Assembly (NCBI RefSeq): GCF_020520425.1
Contig: NC_079487.1
Location: forward strand, 109,960,141 to 110,024,140
Direction of reading: 5' to 3'
DNA: 64,000 nt
From: Spinacia oleracea
Lineage: Eukaryota > Streptophyta > Magnoliopsida > Caryophyllales > Amaranthaceae
Shown here piece after piece: positions 37,718 through 49,600 of the stretch. The translations under genes were made by a program, and so were the position numbers. Every line of letters starts with the position of its first letter. Position 1 is the first letter of the stretch. The notes beneath the pieces are model-generated. The model was not told the DNA's origin. It saw only the letters and a program-made list of their open reading frames with translations, and searched no databases.

Positions 37718-37737
37718 ACAAGCTTAAAGCTAGTATA

Positions 37738-38041
37738 AGTATAAAGTAATTAATTTTCATAGAAGTATAATTATGCGCTGTTTACACATTGTAGGTACAT
37801 AGAGGTTTTGTGTCTCTAAACCTCTCCCCTTAATCGCAAGCAAACAATAATTCAAGTGTAATTAAATCTTTTAATTGAATTTTCCTTTGTTTCAACAACT
37901 CGGACAAATCAATCTGTAATCAAAACTCCCGATAAAAAGAGTTCAGCTCGTACACAACGTGCAATATTCAACTTATGTATTAAGTTATTGAGTAACTTTA
38001 GAATTCCAATTCCTCTAAAATCCATACCCCATCAGAAACTA
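37738..38041 (+). other. Upstream region of PMEI gene
   Basis: No gene seen. AT-rich sequence that presumably contains the promoter-proximal region of the gene beginning at 38122. Confidence 0.4.
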
Positions 38042-38055
38042 TATTATATATATAT
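38042..38055 (+). promoter_or_regulatory. TATA-like box of PMEI gene
   Basis: TATTATATATATAT lies about 70-80 bp before the ATG at 38122, leaving a leader of roughly 45-50 nt. The in-frame ATG at 38062 would fall very near the transcription start. Confidence 0.45.
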
Positions 38056-38121
38056 GGGTTCATGCAACCAATTATTCCCACCAAAACAATTCTGTTTGCG
38101 TTGAGAAAACAAACAAAAACA

Positions 38122-38709
38122 ATGGCTCGTCAATTATTCAGTCTGTTAGCCGCGACAATACTTTTGTTCCTCTCAATCTCTCCCCTTACCTTAGCAGCAG
38201 ACTCTCCGGCCGCCACCGCTTACATCCAAAAGACTTGCAACGACGCCACTTACGACACCCTTTGCTTGGATACCCTCCTCCCCAACGCCGCAGACATCAA
38301 CGGCAACCCCAAAAGTGCCACCCGTGTGGCCATCCAGGCCACCATAGCTAAGGTCCAATCTGTGTCAAGTAGTTTCGTAAACCTATCTGAACACCCAGAA
38401 GAATGGACTAACGAAGTGAAGTCTCTTCATCGTTGTGGTACTACAATTGCTGCCTCGGTCACACACTTGTTGGATGCATATGAGTTGATGACCCACTTGG
38501 GTGGCGGAGGAAAGGCTGTGAAGGTGTTGAAGAGACAAAGCATGGCCAACAGCGTAACTTCTGTGCTTAACGCTCTGAATACTTGCGTGGGTCATCTTGA
38601 GACTTCGAGTGCTACTGGGAAAGAGATTAGAAGAGCTCAAGAGGCTATGGAACCACTTGCTGAACTTGCTACTAATGCTGTTGATCTTATTAAACACATG
38701 CCGTTTTAA
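38122..38709 (+). CDS. Pectin methylesterase/invertase inhibitor-like protein
   Basis: 195 aa, intronless, the usual length for a stand-alone PMEI-domain protein (170-210 aa). An N-terminal signal peptide (hydrophobic core LLAATILLFLSISPLTLA, cleavage likely near residue 25-26) directs it to the apoplast. The four conserved cysteines are C39, C48, C105 and C155, with the first pair in CNDATYDTLC; they form the two disulfides of the four-helix bundle. Family members inhibit pectin methylesterase or acid invertase by 1:1 complex formation, and which one cannot be told from sequence. The start at 38122 was chosen because the signal peptide begins there; the frame is open to 38062. AATAA-type signals follow at about 38755. 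Divergent helix 2-3 residues (HRCGTTIAASV) place it with less-studied '21 kDa protein'-like members. Confidence 0.9.
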   Translation: MARQLFSLLAATILLFLSISPLTLAADSPAATAYIQKTCNDATYDTLCLDTLLPNAADINGNPKSATRVAIQATIAKVQSVSSSFVNLSEHPEEWTNEVKSLHRCGTTIAASVTHLLDAYELMTHLGGGGKAVKVLKRQSMANSVTSVLNALNTCVGHLETSSATGKEIRRAQEAMEPLAELATNAVDLIKHMPF

Positions 38710-38914
38710 GTATAATATAATAATTAGATTTAATTACATAGTTTTTTAATTCCTAATAAATAATAAGATTGATTGCAGACTTGTTGCATTCGTTATTTTT
38801 CGTTTGTTTAGTCGATCATAGATGTAAGCATGATTAATAAATAAAATTTATGATATATAGATAATAAATAAAATTTATGATATTAATGCTATATATCGCT
38901 TTTTGGTTTCGCTT

Positions 38915-39004
38915 TTTTTTTTTTTTCTTTTTTTTCTTTCACCGTCGAGACCTCCTTAGTTAAGGAGCAAGAGACCATTAACCACTCATGCCAACCTCAA
39001 TTGA
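38915..39004 (-). mobile_element. Short SINE, minus strand
   Basis: Read on the minus strand it starts GAGGTTGGCATGAGTGGTTA, containing an A box (TGGCATGAGTGG), and ends in a long A-rich tail (the T run on + at 38915-38939). TTTCGCTT flanks it at 38907-38914 and 39005-39012. The B box is degenerate (GGTCTCGAC). Confidence 0.5.
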
Positions 39005-39012
39005 TTTCGCTT

Positions 39013-40289
39013 AGAAACAACAGACTTAAGTTAGCAACAATATTTGGAAGGACTATATTATTTTGCTCTTTTACTTATGCACATATATTCTTTTGGTGCA
39101 CCATGCTCTATGTGTACCACGGTCCATAATCCACGGATTGAAATATTTATAACGCAACGTAACATGTAGTGTCATCGAGTCGTACGTACGGAGTTCCGTA
39201 GCTTTAATTGGTTTTGTTATACACAACCAGTTAGCTAGAATCCATGGCCGTCTCCGGGGATAAAATTACATGATGGCCGGGCCTATTTATACGATTGAAT
39301 TACTACCTAATTTTATTTACTTGATCTAATAATTTTTCATTTACGTTAAAAAGCTCTAATTTTTAAATAACTACATTTTAGCCCGTGCGATTCACGGATT
39401 CTATTAAATTGTTAGGTTAATATAAAACTCCTATTATAAATGCAATATTTTTAGATTAGGTTAGTGTTTGGTTTTAAATTGAATTTCATTTCATTTTAAA
39501 TAATTTTTTTAATTATTAGAGTGTTTGATTTTGGATGGAGTTGTATATATTAGTAATTAGTTAATTAAAATATCTACATGGCACCTAATTATTTAGGTGC
39601 ACTCAATTTAGAAATCTTACTTTTCATTGGCCGAAATCATTAGATTTCCTACGTGACGCTCTAATATTGGATTAGTATTTGATTATAGACATAATTTTAT
39701 TTTAGATTAGTGTTTGATTTTGGATTGAATTTTATTTTAGATTTATTTTTTAATTATTTGATTATTTGATTTTGTATGGAGTTGTATTGTAACGCCCCGA
39801 CTTTTCGATGCATTCAATCGTTAAGAAAGAGGATTTGATTGAATATCGAGGAGTCAAAGAATTTGGACCAAAATAACAAATGAAAGTCGATCGGTTTTTT
39901 TTCATTCCTGAAGAAGTTTATATCTTAGCCGGATCTTCGTCCATAATGGTACGCAACAATAGTATCATTAATTGGAGTAGATACGTGGATCACTTTAAAT
40001 ACAAGAAGCTCCTTAATTACCGGCGATATACCGTACTTTACTGATCATTAGCAGCGGAACCATGCATAAAATAATCCTGGGACCTGTGGGTTATGGGCCC
40101 ACAAATAAAATAATCCTTAATAATATTCCATAAATATAATATAATATTCCCAAAATAAATATAAACCAATATTCTTAAAATAATCTCAATAACAAGATTT
40201 CCATAAAAAATAATTTCTCATCTCAAAATCTCCATAATACTGACTCCAGTAATAACTCTCCTCTTGAGAAACTCTAACTCCAGTAACAA
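39013..40289. other. Intergenic, repeat fragments only
   Basis: 39062-39140 is related to half of the inverted-repeat element at 49278-49441 (shared TTCTTTTGGTGCAC and GTCCAY-ATCCACGRATTG words). Near 39380 a CCCGTGCGATTCACGG hairpin resembles Helitron 3' ends. No gene. Confidence 0.4.
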
Positions 40290-40369
40290 CGACACAGATG
40301 CTCTCTTCCCAAGTCAATTCTGGAAAGGACTTTTCTCTCTACATGGAACTAAGTTCATATTGCCTTCTG

Positions 40370-41367
40370 TAGGGATGTCAGTGGGGCGGGTTTCGTGGGG
40401 GGAGACCCGCCCCGTATCCGCCACAAATAGGCGGGGATGGGCATAGGTTTGGCGGGTGATGGGAAATGGATGGGTATAAAAGTCGTACCCGTCATGGGTG
40501 ATGGGGAGAGTGTGGATTTTATGTTGAACCCGCCCTATCCCCGCCTGCCCCACCCGCCCCATCCCCATCCGCTCCGCTCCATCCCCACTCACCCGCTTCA
40601 TACTCTTCATGGGTGATGAGGCGAGTATTAATTTATTTGTATGTAGGTGATAATATGAATTTAGGTGAGGGTTTCAAGTTTTTTTGTTTGGATTGTTACG
40701 GGAAGTACTTTTTTCTCGATTATATATGTTAGTTTACTTCCTCCGTCCCGGAATACTCGACCCGGTTTGACCGGCACAGAGTTTAAGGGACTTGAATTGA
40801 CTTATTTAATTTAATAGGTAGTAGTTGATAGTGGGGTATTATTTTAATGTAGTTAGTGGGAGGTGGGTTAAGAGGTGGGGTTGGGGGAGAGTAGGGGTTG
40901 AATTTTTAATTATTTTTTGTATGGAGTAGGGGGTAGGTGGGTTAATAGGGGTAGAGTGAGAAATAATATAATATTGTTAGAATATTTACATTTTTAGAAA
41001 CAGGTCAAGTATTAAGGGACGGCCCGATAAGGAAAACAGGTCAAGTATTCCGGGACGGAGGGAGTAGGTCATAAGGTGTTTTTTTAACGTTAATTTTTCA
41101 TTACTCCGTATATATGGAAAATGTTTGTTGAATAAGAAAAATTAGGAGGGTATTGGCGCAGGTATGGCACGGGGGTGAGATGGGGATGGATACCCAGGTG
41201 GGTAGTGGGACATGGATGGATTTTAGTTTATACCTGTTGAGGCTGGGATGGGGATGAATTTTGTACCCGCCATGGGTGGTGGGGCGGGAACGGGGATGAA
41301 GATTTTAGGTGGGGATGGGATGGACGGACCTACATCCGCATCCACTCCCGCGCCATTGACATCCCTA
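40370..41367. mobile_element. hAT-type non-autonomous element, 998 bp
   Basis: 8-bp target duplication GCCTTCTG at 40362-40369 and 41368-41375. The left end is TAGGGATGTCAGTGGGGCGG; the complement of the right end is TAGGGATGTCAATGGCGCGG. Rejoining the flanks restores the gypsy reading frame. Subterminal sequence is rich in GGGCGGG/CCCGCCC and GGGATGG words that can fold back. No transposase is present. A Stowaway is nested inside. Confidence 0.9.
40737..41064. mobile_element. Stowaway MITE nested in hAT element
   Basis: TA at 40735-40736 and 41065-41066. The left end is CTTCCTCCGTCCCGGAATAC, and the complement of the right end is CTCCCTCCGTCCCGGAATAC, with similarity extending into CTYGACC. 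328 bp, no coding capacity. Confidence 0.92.
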
Positions 41368-41832
41368 GCCTTCTGTTTACCATCCATAGACATATGGTCA
41401 AACTCATGTGGTCTATAGATGCTTAAAGAGACTTATCTTAGATGCATTTGGGGAGAGAAACCTAAAGAGTGGTGTATGGGGTTGCCTCTCAATGGCGGTA
41501 TAACACCCACTTGCACTCATCCATTCAGCTCGCCCTTATGAAGTGGTGTATAATCAACCACCACCACTGCATCTACCCTAACTGGTGAATCCACCATTGA
41601 AGTTGTGGACAGAAGCCTTGTGAGGAGAGAAAGTACGCTTACACTCATTAAGTTTCATTTACCAAGAGCACAAGCAAGGATGAAGACTCAAGGGGACAAG
41701 CACATATCTGATAGGAGTTTCAGTATTGGTGATTGGGTTCTTCTCAATTTAACCCTATAGACAGACCTCAGATCAGTCTATGAGTAACCAGAAACTGACT
41801 CCAAAATACTTTGATCTCTTTCAGATATAAGC

Positions 41833-43683
41833 CTCCCCCTATATTATATGTCTATCTTCCCGGTCCCGAAGACAGTCATTGATAATATGATAAAACTGCA
41901 AAGAAAATTTCTGTGGAGTGGCAACATGGACAAAAACACAATTGCATTGGTGGCCTGGAGTATTTTAGAACTCCCCAAAAACATGGGAGGCCTAAATATT
42001 GGTAGTTTACTGCATAGAAACTTATCTCTGTTATTCAAATGGGTTTGGAATTACTTCAAAAGCCCATCATCTTTATGGAGGAATTTGATTCAGGAAAAGT
42101 ACAAATACCCTCAAAATCTCACCTTGAGAGATCTCTCAATCCCGAAATCAGGAGGCCCATGGAAATTCATTTGTGCATCCCTTCTCCGGCACTCCACGGC
42201 GAAACAAATAATGATGAATGGTGTCCGAGTAAACATTGGGGATGGCTCCTCCACCCTCTTTTGGCACGATGTATGGATTGAAAACATACCCCTCAAAAGG
42301 AAATTTCGCAGCCTATTCCTCCTGGCGGTCGAACCAAATGGTTCAATTGCATCATATTCTCACTGGGACGGACTAAAATGGGTCTGGTCTTTCTCATGGA
42401 CCCGTGTGCTACGCATTAGAGACGAAGAGGAAAAGAAAGAGTTGCTACTCCTTCTACAGCGTGCCTGCCCCTCATTTGCTCGCAAGGACTCACTTGTATG
42501 GGTTCATGACAAAAATGGTCGTTTTTCGACTAAATCCTTTGCGCTTCAGCTAGCTAAATCATCTACCACACCTCACTGTGATGCAATCAAAGGACTATGA
42601 CGCGGCCTAGTCCCACACCGAATTGAACTCTTCGTATGGACAACATTGCTTGGTAAAATCAACACCAAGAGTAAACTGGTAAGAATGGGAATAATACCAC
42701 CCTCAGAAAGTATTTGTGTCCTATGCAATTCAGACATCGAAGACCACAATCACCTCCTACTCCACTGCCAATTCTCCAACCAGCTATGGACACTTTGGCT
42801 CGACATATGGAACCTCAAATGGTCCCTCCCCCTCCACATTAGGGAAGCTTTTGATCAATGGAGTACCCCCCATAATAGTCCCTTCTTCAAAAAAGTATGG
42901 CTGGCAGCCTTCTTCATCATTACATGGACAATATGGAAGGAAAGGAACTCCCGCATCTTCAATAATGCCGCAAACTCCATCTCCCACCTTCATGAGATGG
43001 TGCTTCTTCGCCTAGGATGGTGGATCACAGGTTGGAAAGATCAGTTCCCTTACTCCCCAACTGATGTTCAAAGAAACCCTTCTTGTCTCTTATGGGGTGG
43101 ACAACTCTGCAATAAAATCACACGAGTTATTCCAGTTTCACGAGCATCATGGATTGCTCCTCTTCAAAACTGCCTTAAATGGAATGTAGATGCCTCAGCT
43201 ATGCAAAACTCCTCAAGGTCTGCAATTGGTGGAGTACTTCGTGACCACAACGGCAACTTCATTTGCTTATTTTCTTTGCCCATTCCAGTCATGGAGATCA
43301 ATAGTGCAGAAGTATTGGCAATTCACAGGGCCATCTCAATCACCCTAGCAAGCCCCCGCATCAAAAAACTCACATACAATCATTGAATCTGACTCAGCTA
43401 ATGCCGTATCATGGTGCAATGCTGAATATGGAGGACCATGGAACCTGAATTTTCACATAAATTTCATCAGAAACATGCGACTAAGAGGGCTAGAAATCAC
43501 CATCGTTCACAAGGGTAGAGCCTCAAATATGATTGCAGATGCCATGGCGAAGCAAGGCCTCACTAGACATGATGAATTTTTAGCTTGGTTATAACTGCCT
43601 CAACCATGTAATGGCCTTCTGGCTTTTTGTATAATTTGCACCCTGCATTATTAATACAATAAAGCTACAATTATCAAAAAAAA
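41833..43683 (+). pseudogene. 5'-truncated L1-type LINE, C-terminal part of ORF2
   Basis: 10-bp target duplication AGATATAAGC at 41823-41832 and 43684-43693, with a short A-rich tail at the right end just after AATAAAGCTACAATTATC. The coding remnant covers the region after the reverse transcriptase catalytic core. It includes the zinc-knuckle region (RIELFVWTTLLGKINTKSKL, CVLCNSDIEDHNHLLLHCQF) and an RNase H-like domain (LKWNVDASAMQNSSRSAIGG, VLRDHNGNF, INSAEVLAIHRAI, ESDSANAVSW). TGA interrupts at 42598-42600 and a frameshift occurs near 43383. Plant L1 elements commonly end this way. It cannot transpose itself. Confidence 0.92.
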
Positions 43684-43950
43684 AGATATAAGCTAAAATT
43701 GGCAAGGTGGCTTACAAACTTAAACTACCTAGCCACAGTCAAATACATAATGTATTTAATGTCTCACAACTAAAAATGTTCCATGGAACTTTACCATTTG
43801 CTACACATATTCCAACCTGAGGTTATACTGGAAACAAGGCTCATGTCCAGTAACTGGTTCCATGAAAATGACAATCATGAAGCCAGTTAAGAAAATGGCA
43901 GAAGCATTTTGAAACTAGATTTCTAGCTTTCCCTATCCCTTGATTATTTG

Positions 43951-45122
43951 CAGAGACTTGAGACTAGTCCTTTGTATGGGGGCTGGCATGTTAAGAGTCA
44001 ATATAGAACAGTCAACATAAGTCATCATTGACTTAGTTTGTTACTTTTAGCAAACATGTTAGAAACTTGTAACTGAATTTTACAATTCTGTTTTGCTATC
44101 CTTTGGATCCTTTGATTGTAAACAACTTGATTACCTTATAAATACTCTAAGATCAAATTTGTACAAATTTAAGAAATTAAATAAACAATTTTCCATACTC
44201 TGATTGTAAACAGCTTGATTAGCTTATAAATACTCTAACATCACATTTGTACAAACTTATGAAATGATATAAACAACTTTCCATTTTTTATCTTCCTGTT
44301 TCCTTAAGATTAATCACTTAAGTTACACCATGAAACTCTGGATCATCAACATTACAGGAAGAGGTTGCCTCTTCCTGTAACATTTTTTATGCCAAGGAAT
44401 GATTTGGCTATATGGGTGGTTGTCTTATACCTTAATCTCGTGCTCATGTAGAAATATCAAATTCCGAATGAGAATAGAAAAAGGCCCAAACAATTTGATA
44501 TTTGGGCAAAGAATCCTCCTCTCTACCTGATACATTTCACAACATCAATATAAATTCGCACCAAAACAAATGTGCTTAACTTCATATAGAAATTGTGCAG
44601 TGTAACATAATCCATAGTCCGTTTTGGGGGAGTGCAGTATAGCAGCCAAAAGATAAACGGCAACCTCATCTTAAACAGGATACAGTGTGTCTCAAAACTA
44701 CACGATACAGAAAGTAAACAAAGCTTTTACGGATGAGAGAATAGATGGATTTTGTTGCATGGTACAAGAGATCATCACCATCACTGAATAATTAATATCA
44801 GCACAATTCGCAATCCATGGCCGATTGACAGTGTACCTGCTAGGCTGCCACATTAAATGATTAATCAGTATGTTTACAAGTTCTCAGCTACCATACCAAG
44901 TCGTTGCTCAATGCTTCGTTTATTGTCGACATTAGATGAAAATCAAATGAGTTTGAAAGCTTTGATGCAAATGATGAAATGACATTAGGCTTACCTAAAA
45001 ATACAAGCAACTATCTGAGCGAGAAATATGCTCAAACATAATTCTATCAGAACTCAACCAGTTTGTCTAGTGCATGTGGACTATGTGACATGCTGGATAT
45101 TGAGATTTAAGACACCATATGT
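43951..45122. repeat. Gypsy-flank sequence with ~88-bp tandem duplication
   Basis: 44112-44180 and 44200-44268 are similar: TTGATTGTAAACAACTTGAT against CTGATTGTAAACAGCTTGAT, then CTTATAAATACTCTAASATC. This could be the old gypsy LTR with its TATA region (CTTATAAATACTC). The remainder toward 45122 is non-coding and probably includes the downstream end of the ArgC transcript. Confidence 0.4.
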
Positions 45123-45130
45123 AACAGGAG

Positions 45131-45283
45131 CACTGTTACCTGATTCGCTAGTATGAGACTGGGTACGGGTACGCAATTCGCTACCTAATTTGCTAAATTA
45201 GACCAAAATTGTACCATTTTCAGGTAATAATTCGTTTATTTGGTTCGCGGTTCGTGGGGTGATTAGAGAATTAGGTAACACTG
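45131..45283. mobile_element. hAT MITE immediately after ArgC stop
   Basis: 8-bp duplication AACAGGAG at 45123-45130 and 45284-45291. The left end CACTGTTACCTGATTC and the complement of the right end CAGTGTTACCTAATTC are inverted repeats with two differences. 153 bp. On the minus strand it begins 16 bases after the ArgC stop codon (duplication 8 bases after), so it must lie in the 3' UTR of that gene. Confidence 0.85.
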
Positions 45284-45299
45284 AACAGGAGTAATACCC

Positions 45300-46544
45300 T
45301 TAAGGAAAGAGAGGCTGATAGAGTAGCCCTGTATTCTCCGGGTATCCCATCATTAAGTTGAGATTTTGTACAGCTTGACCTGATGCTCCCTTTACAAGAT
45401 TATCAATCTGCAGGACAAGTTTAGAAAATTTACACACTATTGGAGGAGATGCAAGGAAGTTTACAGCATAGAGACAAGATAATAATGATTTTGCCAATAT
45501 CAAAATCTCACTTTTGGAAGATTTTAAGGAAAAGAATTTACCTGAGTACTACGTGAAAAATGAACTAAATATTCCCATAAAATAACTTCAAATAAACCAA
45601 TAGGAATCTATTTTTGCAAAGAAGGAAACAACTAAACAATTTCTAGTGTGGAAACTTACAACTGATATGATAATTGCTCTCCCTGATATTCTGTCAGGAA
45701 AGACATTCATATAACAATAGTTAGATCCACGGACATTTCGGGTGTGTGGAACAACGCCTTTCTCCAACAAAAAAACAAACTCTTCATTCTGCAAGAAAAT
45801 AAAATATTTACGATAAGCAGACCAAAAAAAAAAGTAACAAACAGCACATACAAATAAACAGAAGGGCAGAAAAGGAGGAGAATCATCAAGTATTGAAGAT
45901 CTGAAAATGAAAGTTAAGTGAATAGTTGAAAAGCATTTTAATTATATCAGATTAATGTCTAGGAGTACCTCAGAGAACGCCTTTAACTGTTCATAGAGAT
46001 CATCAACTGTCACCCCTGAAGCCATCTGAACGTATATGGTTGATTGCATACCCCGACTCTGTAGACAAGCAAAGCTTACATTTCCATGCAAGAAAGTTTG
46101 ATTTTAGAATATTACAACACTGAAGCAACCACTACCATCGGCATCAAGTGTGGAGTGAAGCTGACAGTTACTTTTGACCCCGCGACATCTGACAGCCCTT
46201 GTTCTATTTCAGGAACTGAAAATAAGTACACACAGCTTAACGGCGTAATAAAACTATTTATTTATTAAAAAAAAATACATCATAAATCCTAAACAAACTT
46301 TCAGAGTTTTAGGTAGTTACAAGAAAATGGTATAAAGAACTGCATAAACAAACAGAACTGTAATCTATTATTTTTTACGAGACAATATAGTTATAGTAAA
46401 GGAAAATAATAAAAAGAAAAAATGCTATGAATTAATATTAGGGAGAGGGGTTTTTTGGAGAGTATCTTATAGGTTAGTTATGGGTAGCTTCGGGAGTAAG
46501 TTAGGGAGTTGGTTAGGGAAGAAGGGTTATATACGAAGTATATA

Positions 46545-46600
<56 letters not shown>

Positions 46601-49600
46601 TAGGATCCGGTGAGAAGTACTCTTACCGTGAGAAGCGTGAGAAGTACAAATACATTGAAAATAAGGTACAAATACATTGTAAGTGCATTGCATACATCAA
46701 CGATACATAGCAAATACATCACTATTTTTCTTTTAAAAAATGGGGGAAACAACAAATATACAACTCAATCTTCATACACCCTTACCGAAAGAAAATCAAA
46801 ATCCCAAAACCCAATAAAATTAAGCTTTCATAAACATCAATGCTCCACTAATCAAGAAGTGCAATTTAGGGAATACAGTATCTTATATGCAATCCCTAGA
46901 AGTTAATCTAGGGACAGTTAGAAAGTATAACGGAGAAGAAAACCCAGAAAACACGAGGATGAAGATGAAGATTCGTCCTCAAGGTCCTGCTTCCTTCTTT
47001 CATGGTGGTATTTGATAAATTATGCATATAATCGTGATTGATTATAATTGATTGTGTAATTATCTTCCAACAAAGAAGTTATCCATTAAAGCTGAATTTA
47101 AGATTCTCCATTATTTTATAGATCAAGGTAGTAATTTCAGATTTATGATAATTTTTCCACCAAACAAAAAGAAAGGTTTTTTTTCTTCAATTGAAATAGA
47201 AATACCGGGTACTGTTTTATTATTTAGATATTTATTATTTAGATATTCACAGTGTAATTCTCGTTGGAGTGAAGCTCAAGTACATTGAAGATTCAATATA
47301 GATACATTGGCAATTCATTATAGATACAATGAAGTTTGCATTGTAGATACATTACAAAGAAAAAAAGTGGAAGATGAGGGGAGAAGGGAAAGAGATAGGT
47401 GGACCGCAAACGCCATGTTTGAGCAGTACGTCAGGCTCACCATTTTAGAGTGCACAACTCACAAGGAAAACAGAGGGAAGATAGAGGGAGACAGAAAACT
47501 GAAACAAGAACTGCAGGTCACGTGGGATCTTATGCTTTAAAATTACCGTGTTGAAGTTAATAGCACGGGACTAATGTTGTCCGTTAGATTAAGTTAATCG
47601 GACGATCACCAATGCTTCTCACACGAACCTTCCTCTATATATGGGAGAACACCTACTTATACGAGAGCACTTTAAATTTTGAACATAATCACAAAAATTT
47701 GGAACATGAGAACCTTTTTTTTTTAGAACATGAGAACCTAATCAACACATATACATATATATACATGTTCTAAATTTTCAAGCTCATGTTCTAAATTAAT
47801 TCAAGCATGTTAAGTATGTTTTAAATTTGCTTAACCATGTTCTCAAATTATTCAACATGAGAACCTAGTCAACCCATATACATATATACATGTTCTAAAT
47901 TTTCAAGCTCATGTTCTAAATTTATTCAAGCATGTTATAAATTTATTCAACGACGTTCTAAATTTGTTCAACCATGTTCTAAATTTATTCAAAAATTTCA
48001 ATAAATTTATTCAACAATGTTCTAAATTTATTCAACCATGTTCTGAATTTAGAACATGAGAACCTGCTTGAATAAATTTAGAACATGTTTGAATGGATTT
48101 AGAACATGGTTGAATAAATTTAGAACATGGTTGAATAAATTTAGAACATGAGCTTGAATAAATTATTTTGAATAAATTTTCAAGCTCATGTTCTAAATTA
48201 ATTAAGTATGCTCTAAAATTACTAAGTATTTTCTAAATGTATTCAACCATGTTCTAAATTTATTTAACCATGTTCTAAATCCATTCAAACATGTTCTAAA
48301 TTTATTCAAGCATGTTCTAAATTTATTCAAGCATGTTCTAAAATGTATTCAAGCATGTTCTATATTTATTAAAGTATGTTCCAATTTTCGCAACTTTCGA
48401 GATCCGAAAATGCCATTGACAGTACAATAAATCTCGGTGGTTAGATTAGAAACGATCCTACGGTTGAATATTGATAAGTGTTGTATTGAGCTTTTAAGAG
48501 TTCACTTTGGAAAGAATCAAGCCTCTCGAAAGCATGAATATCATTACATTTCGGTTTATAAATCAAAACATCTTCTTCTTATTTAATTTTGCCATATTTG
48601 ATGTCTAAGTTTAACTCATAGCAAAACAGTTGGATAACAGTGAAACCGAAAGATTCATCATCCGAAGACCTAGATTATAGTTAGTTTAAAAGAAGGATGT
48701 AAAAAAAAAAAAATCGTCTCTCCAACAAAAACGTTTTAGGATATCTCACACTTAATATAGAACTAAAATGTGATAGTCTTGAATTACTGACCGTGACGAT
48801 GTCTTGTAACGCCATACGCATGAATTCCTTCAGCTACTTCGGTATATAGATTAGACTCCTTTGCACCACGTCCTACAACATGAACCACTCATAAAGAAAT
48901 TGGTGCTACATCTGCTAGAAATAATGTGGAAGTACCGAAGTACAAAAGTTGATTCCATGCATTAGACAAACCTGCCCCACTCACACCAGATTTTGCGTCA
49001 ATAATTATGTTACTGTACTCTATAAGATTAGCCTGCAAAACAAAAAGGTGAAACAAGTAAATACATGATTTGAAGGTTCAGAAGGACATCGATTCCACTG
49101 CCCTCGAGGTTCAATCAGAAAATGGAACTGATTGAAATGATAGTGTCCAAAATAAAGATGGGTTAATACTCAATAGGCCTCCTTGCTCTTGCTTTGGAGA
49201 CTAAGTCGGGTAGACTAATAGACAATTCTAATAATCTCTTCTTCGATCTTCATCTACCAAAACCCGTAATTTATATGGTGGACCATGGTGCACCTTAAGA
49301 ACACAAGTACATGGCTAAAAGAACATTGACTTACGTGAAAAGTGAAATAATATATTATTTTTTAAAAACAAAAAAGTGTAATAATATGTTCTTTTTCCTA
49401 TGCACACATGTTCTTTTGGTGCACGATTGCCCATAGTCCACGAATTGACCAAAACCTCACCCATAGCTCCTTGAATTTAGGGGATGTGAATATAAAATTT
49501 ATTCAGTTTCCATCTCCTAAGAGTTCCAAAAATGGATAGAGTGTCTGCACAGTCGTCTCAACTATTCACTTTCACCACTTAACTATCCTGGGAGGGGGGA

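Larger units (their letters stand above)
40290..43950 (+). pseudogene. Ty3/gypsy integrase remnant, split by two insertions
   Basis: Three pieces belong together. 40290-40369 encodes FPSQFWKGLFSLHGTKFILP, the integrase core before the catalytic-site region. 41368-41832 continues as SVYHP, YGQTHVVYRCL, SPYEVVYNQPPP, then RAQARMKTQGDKHISDRSFS and IGDWVLLNL. 43694-43800 resumes with [13 protein letters not shown] and [13 protein letters not shown]. These are the ordered Ty3/gypsy integrase core and C-terminal motifs (YHPQTDGQTE, FKVGDWV, YKLELP, VFHVS). Many stops and frameshifts exist. A hAT-type element and then a LINE interrupt it, each with target duplications, so the gypsy copy is the oldest layer. 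LTRs were not identified with certainty. Confidence 0.8.

Noticed and set aside
38062-38121. 20-codon extension of the PMEI protein
   Set aside because: The signal peptide begins at the 38122 methionine, and the upstream part lies at the likely transcription start.
46478-46710. Open frames across the TA microsatellite
   Set aside because: Tyr-Ile dipeptide runs come directly from TATATA and have no coding meaning.
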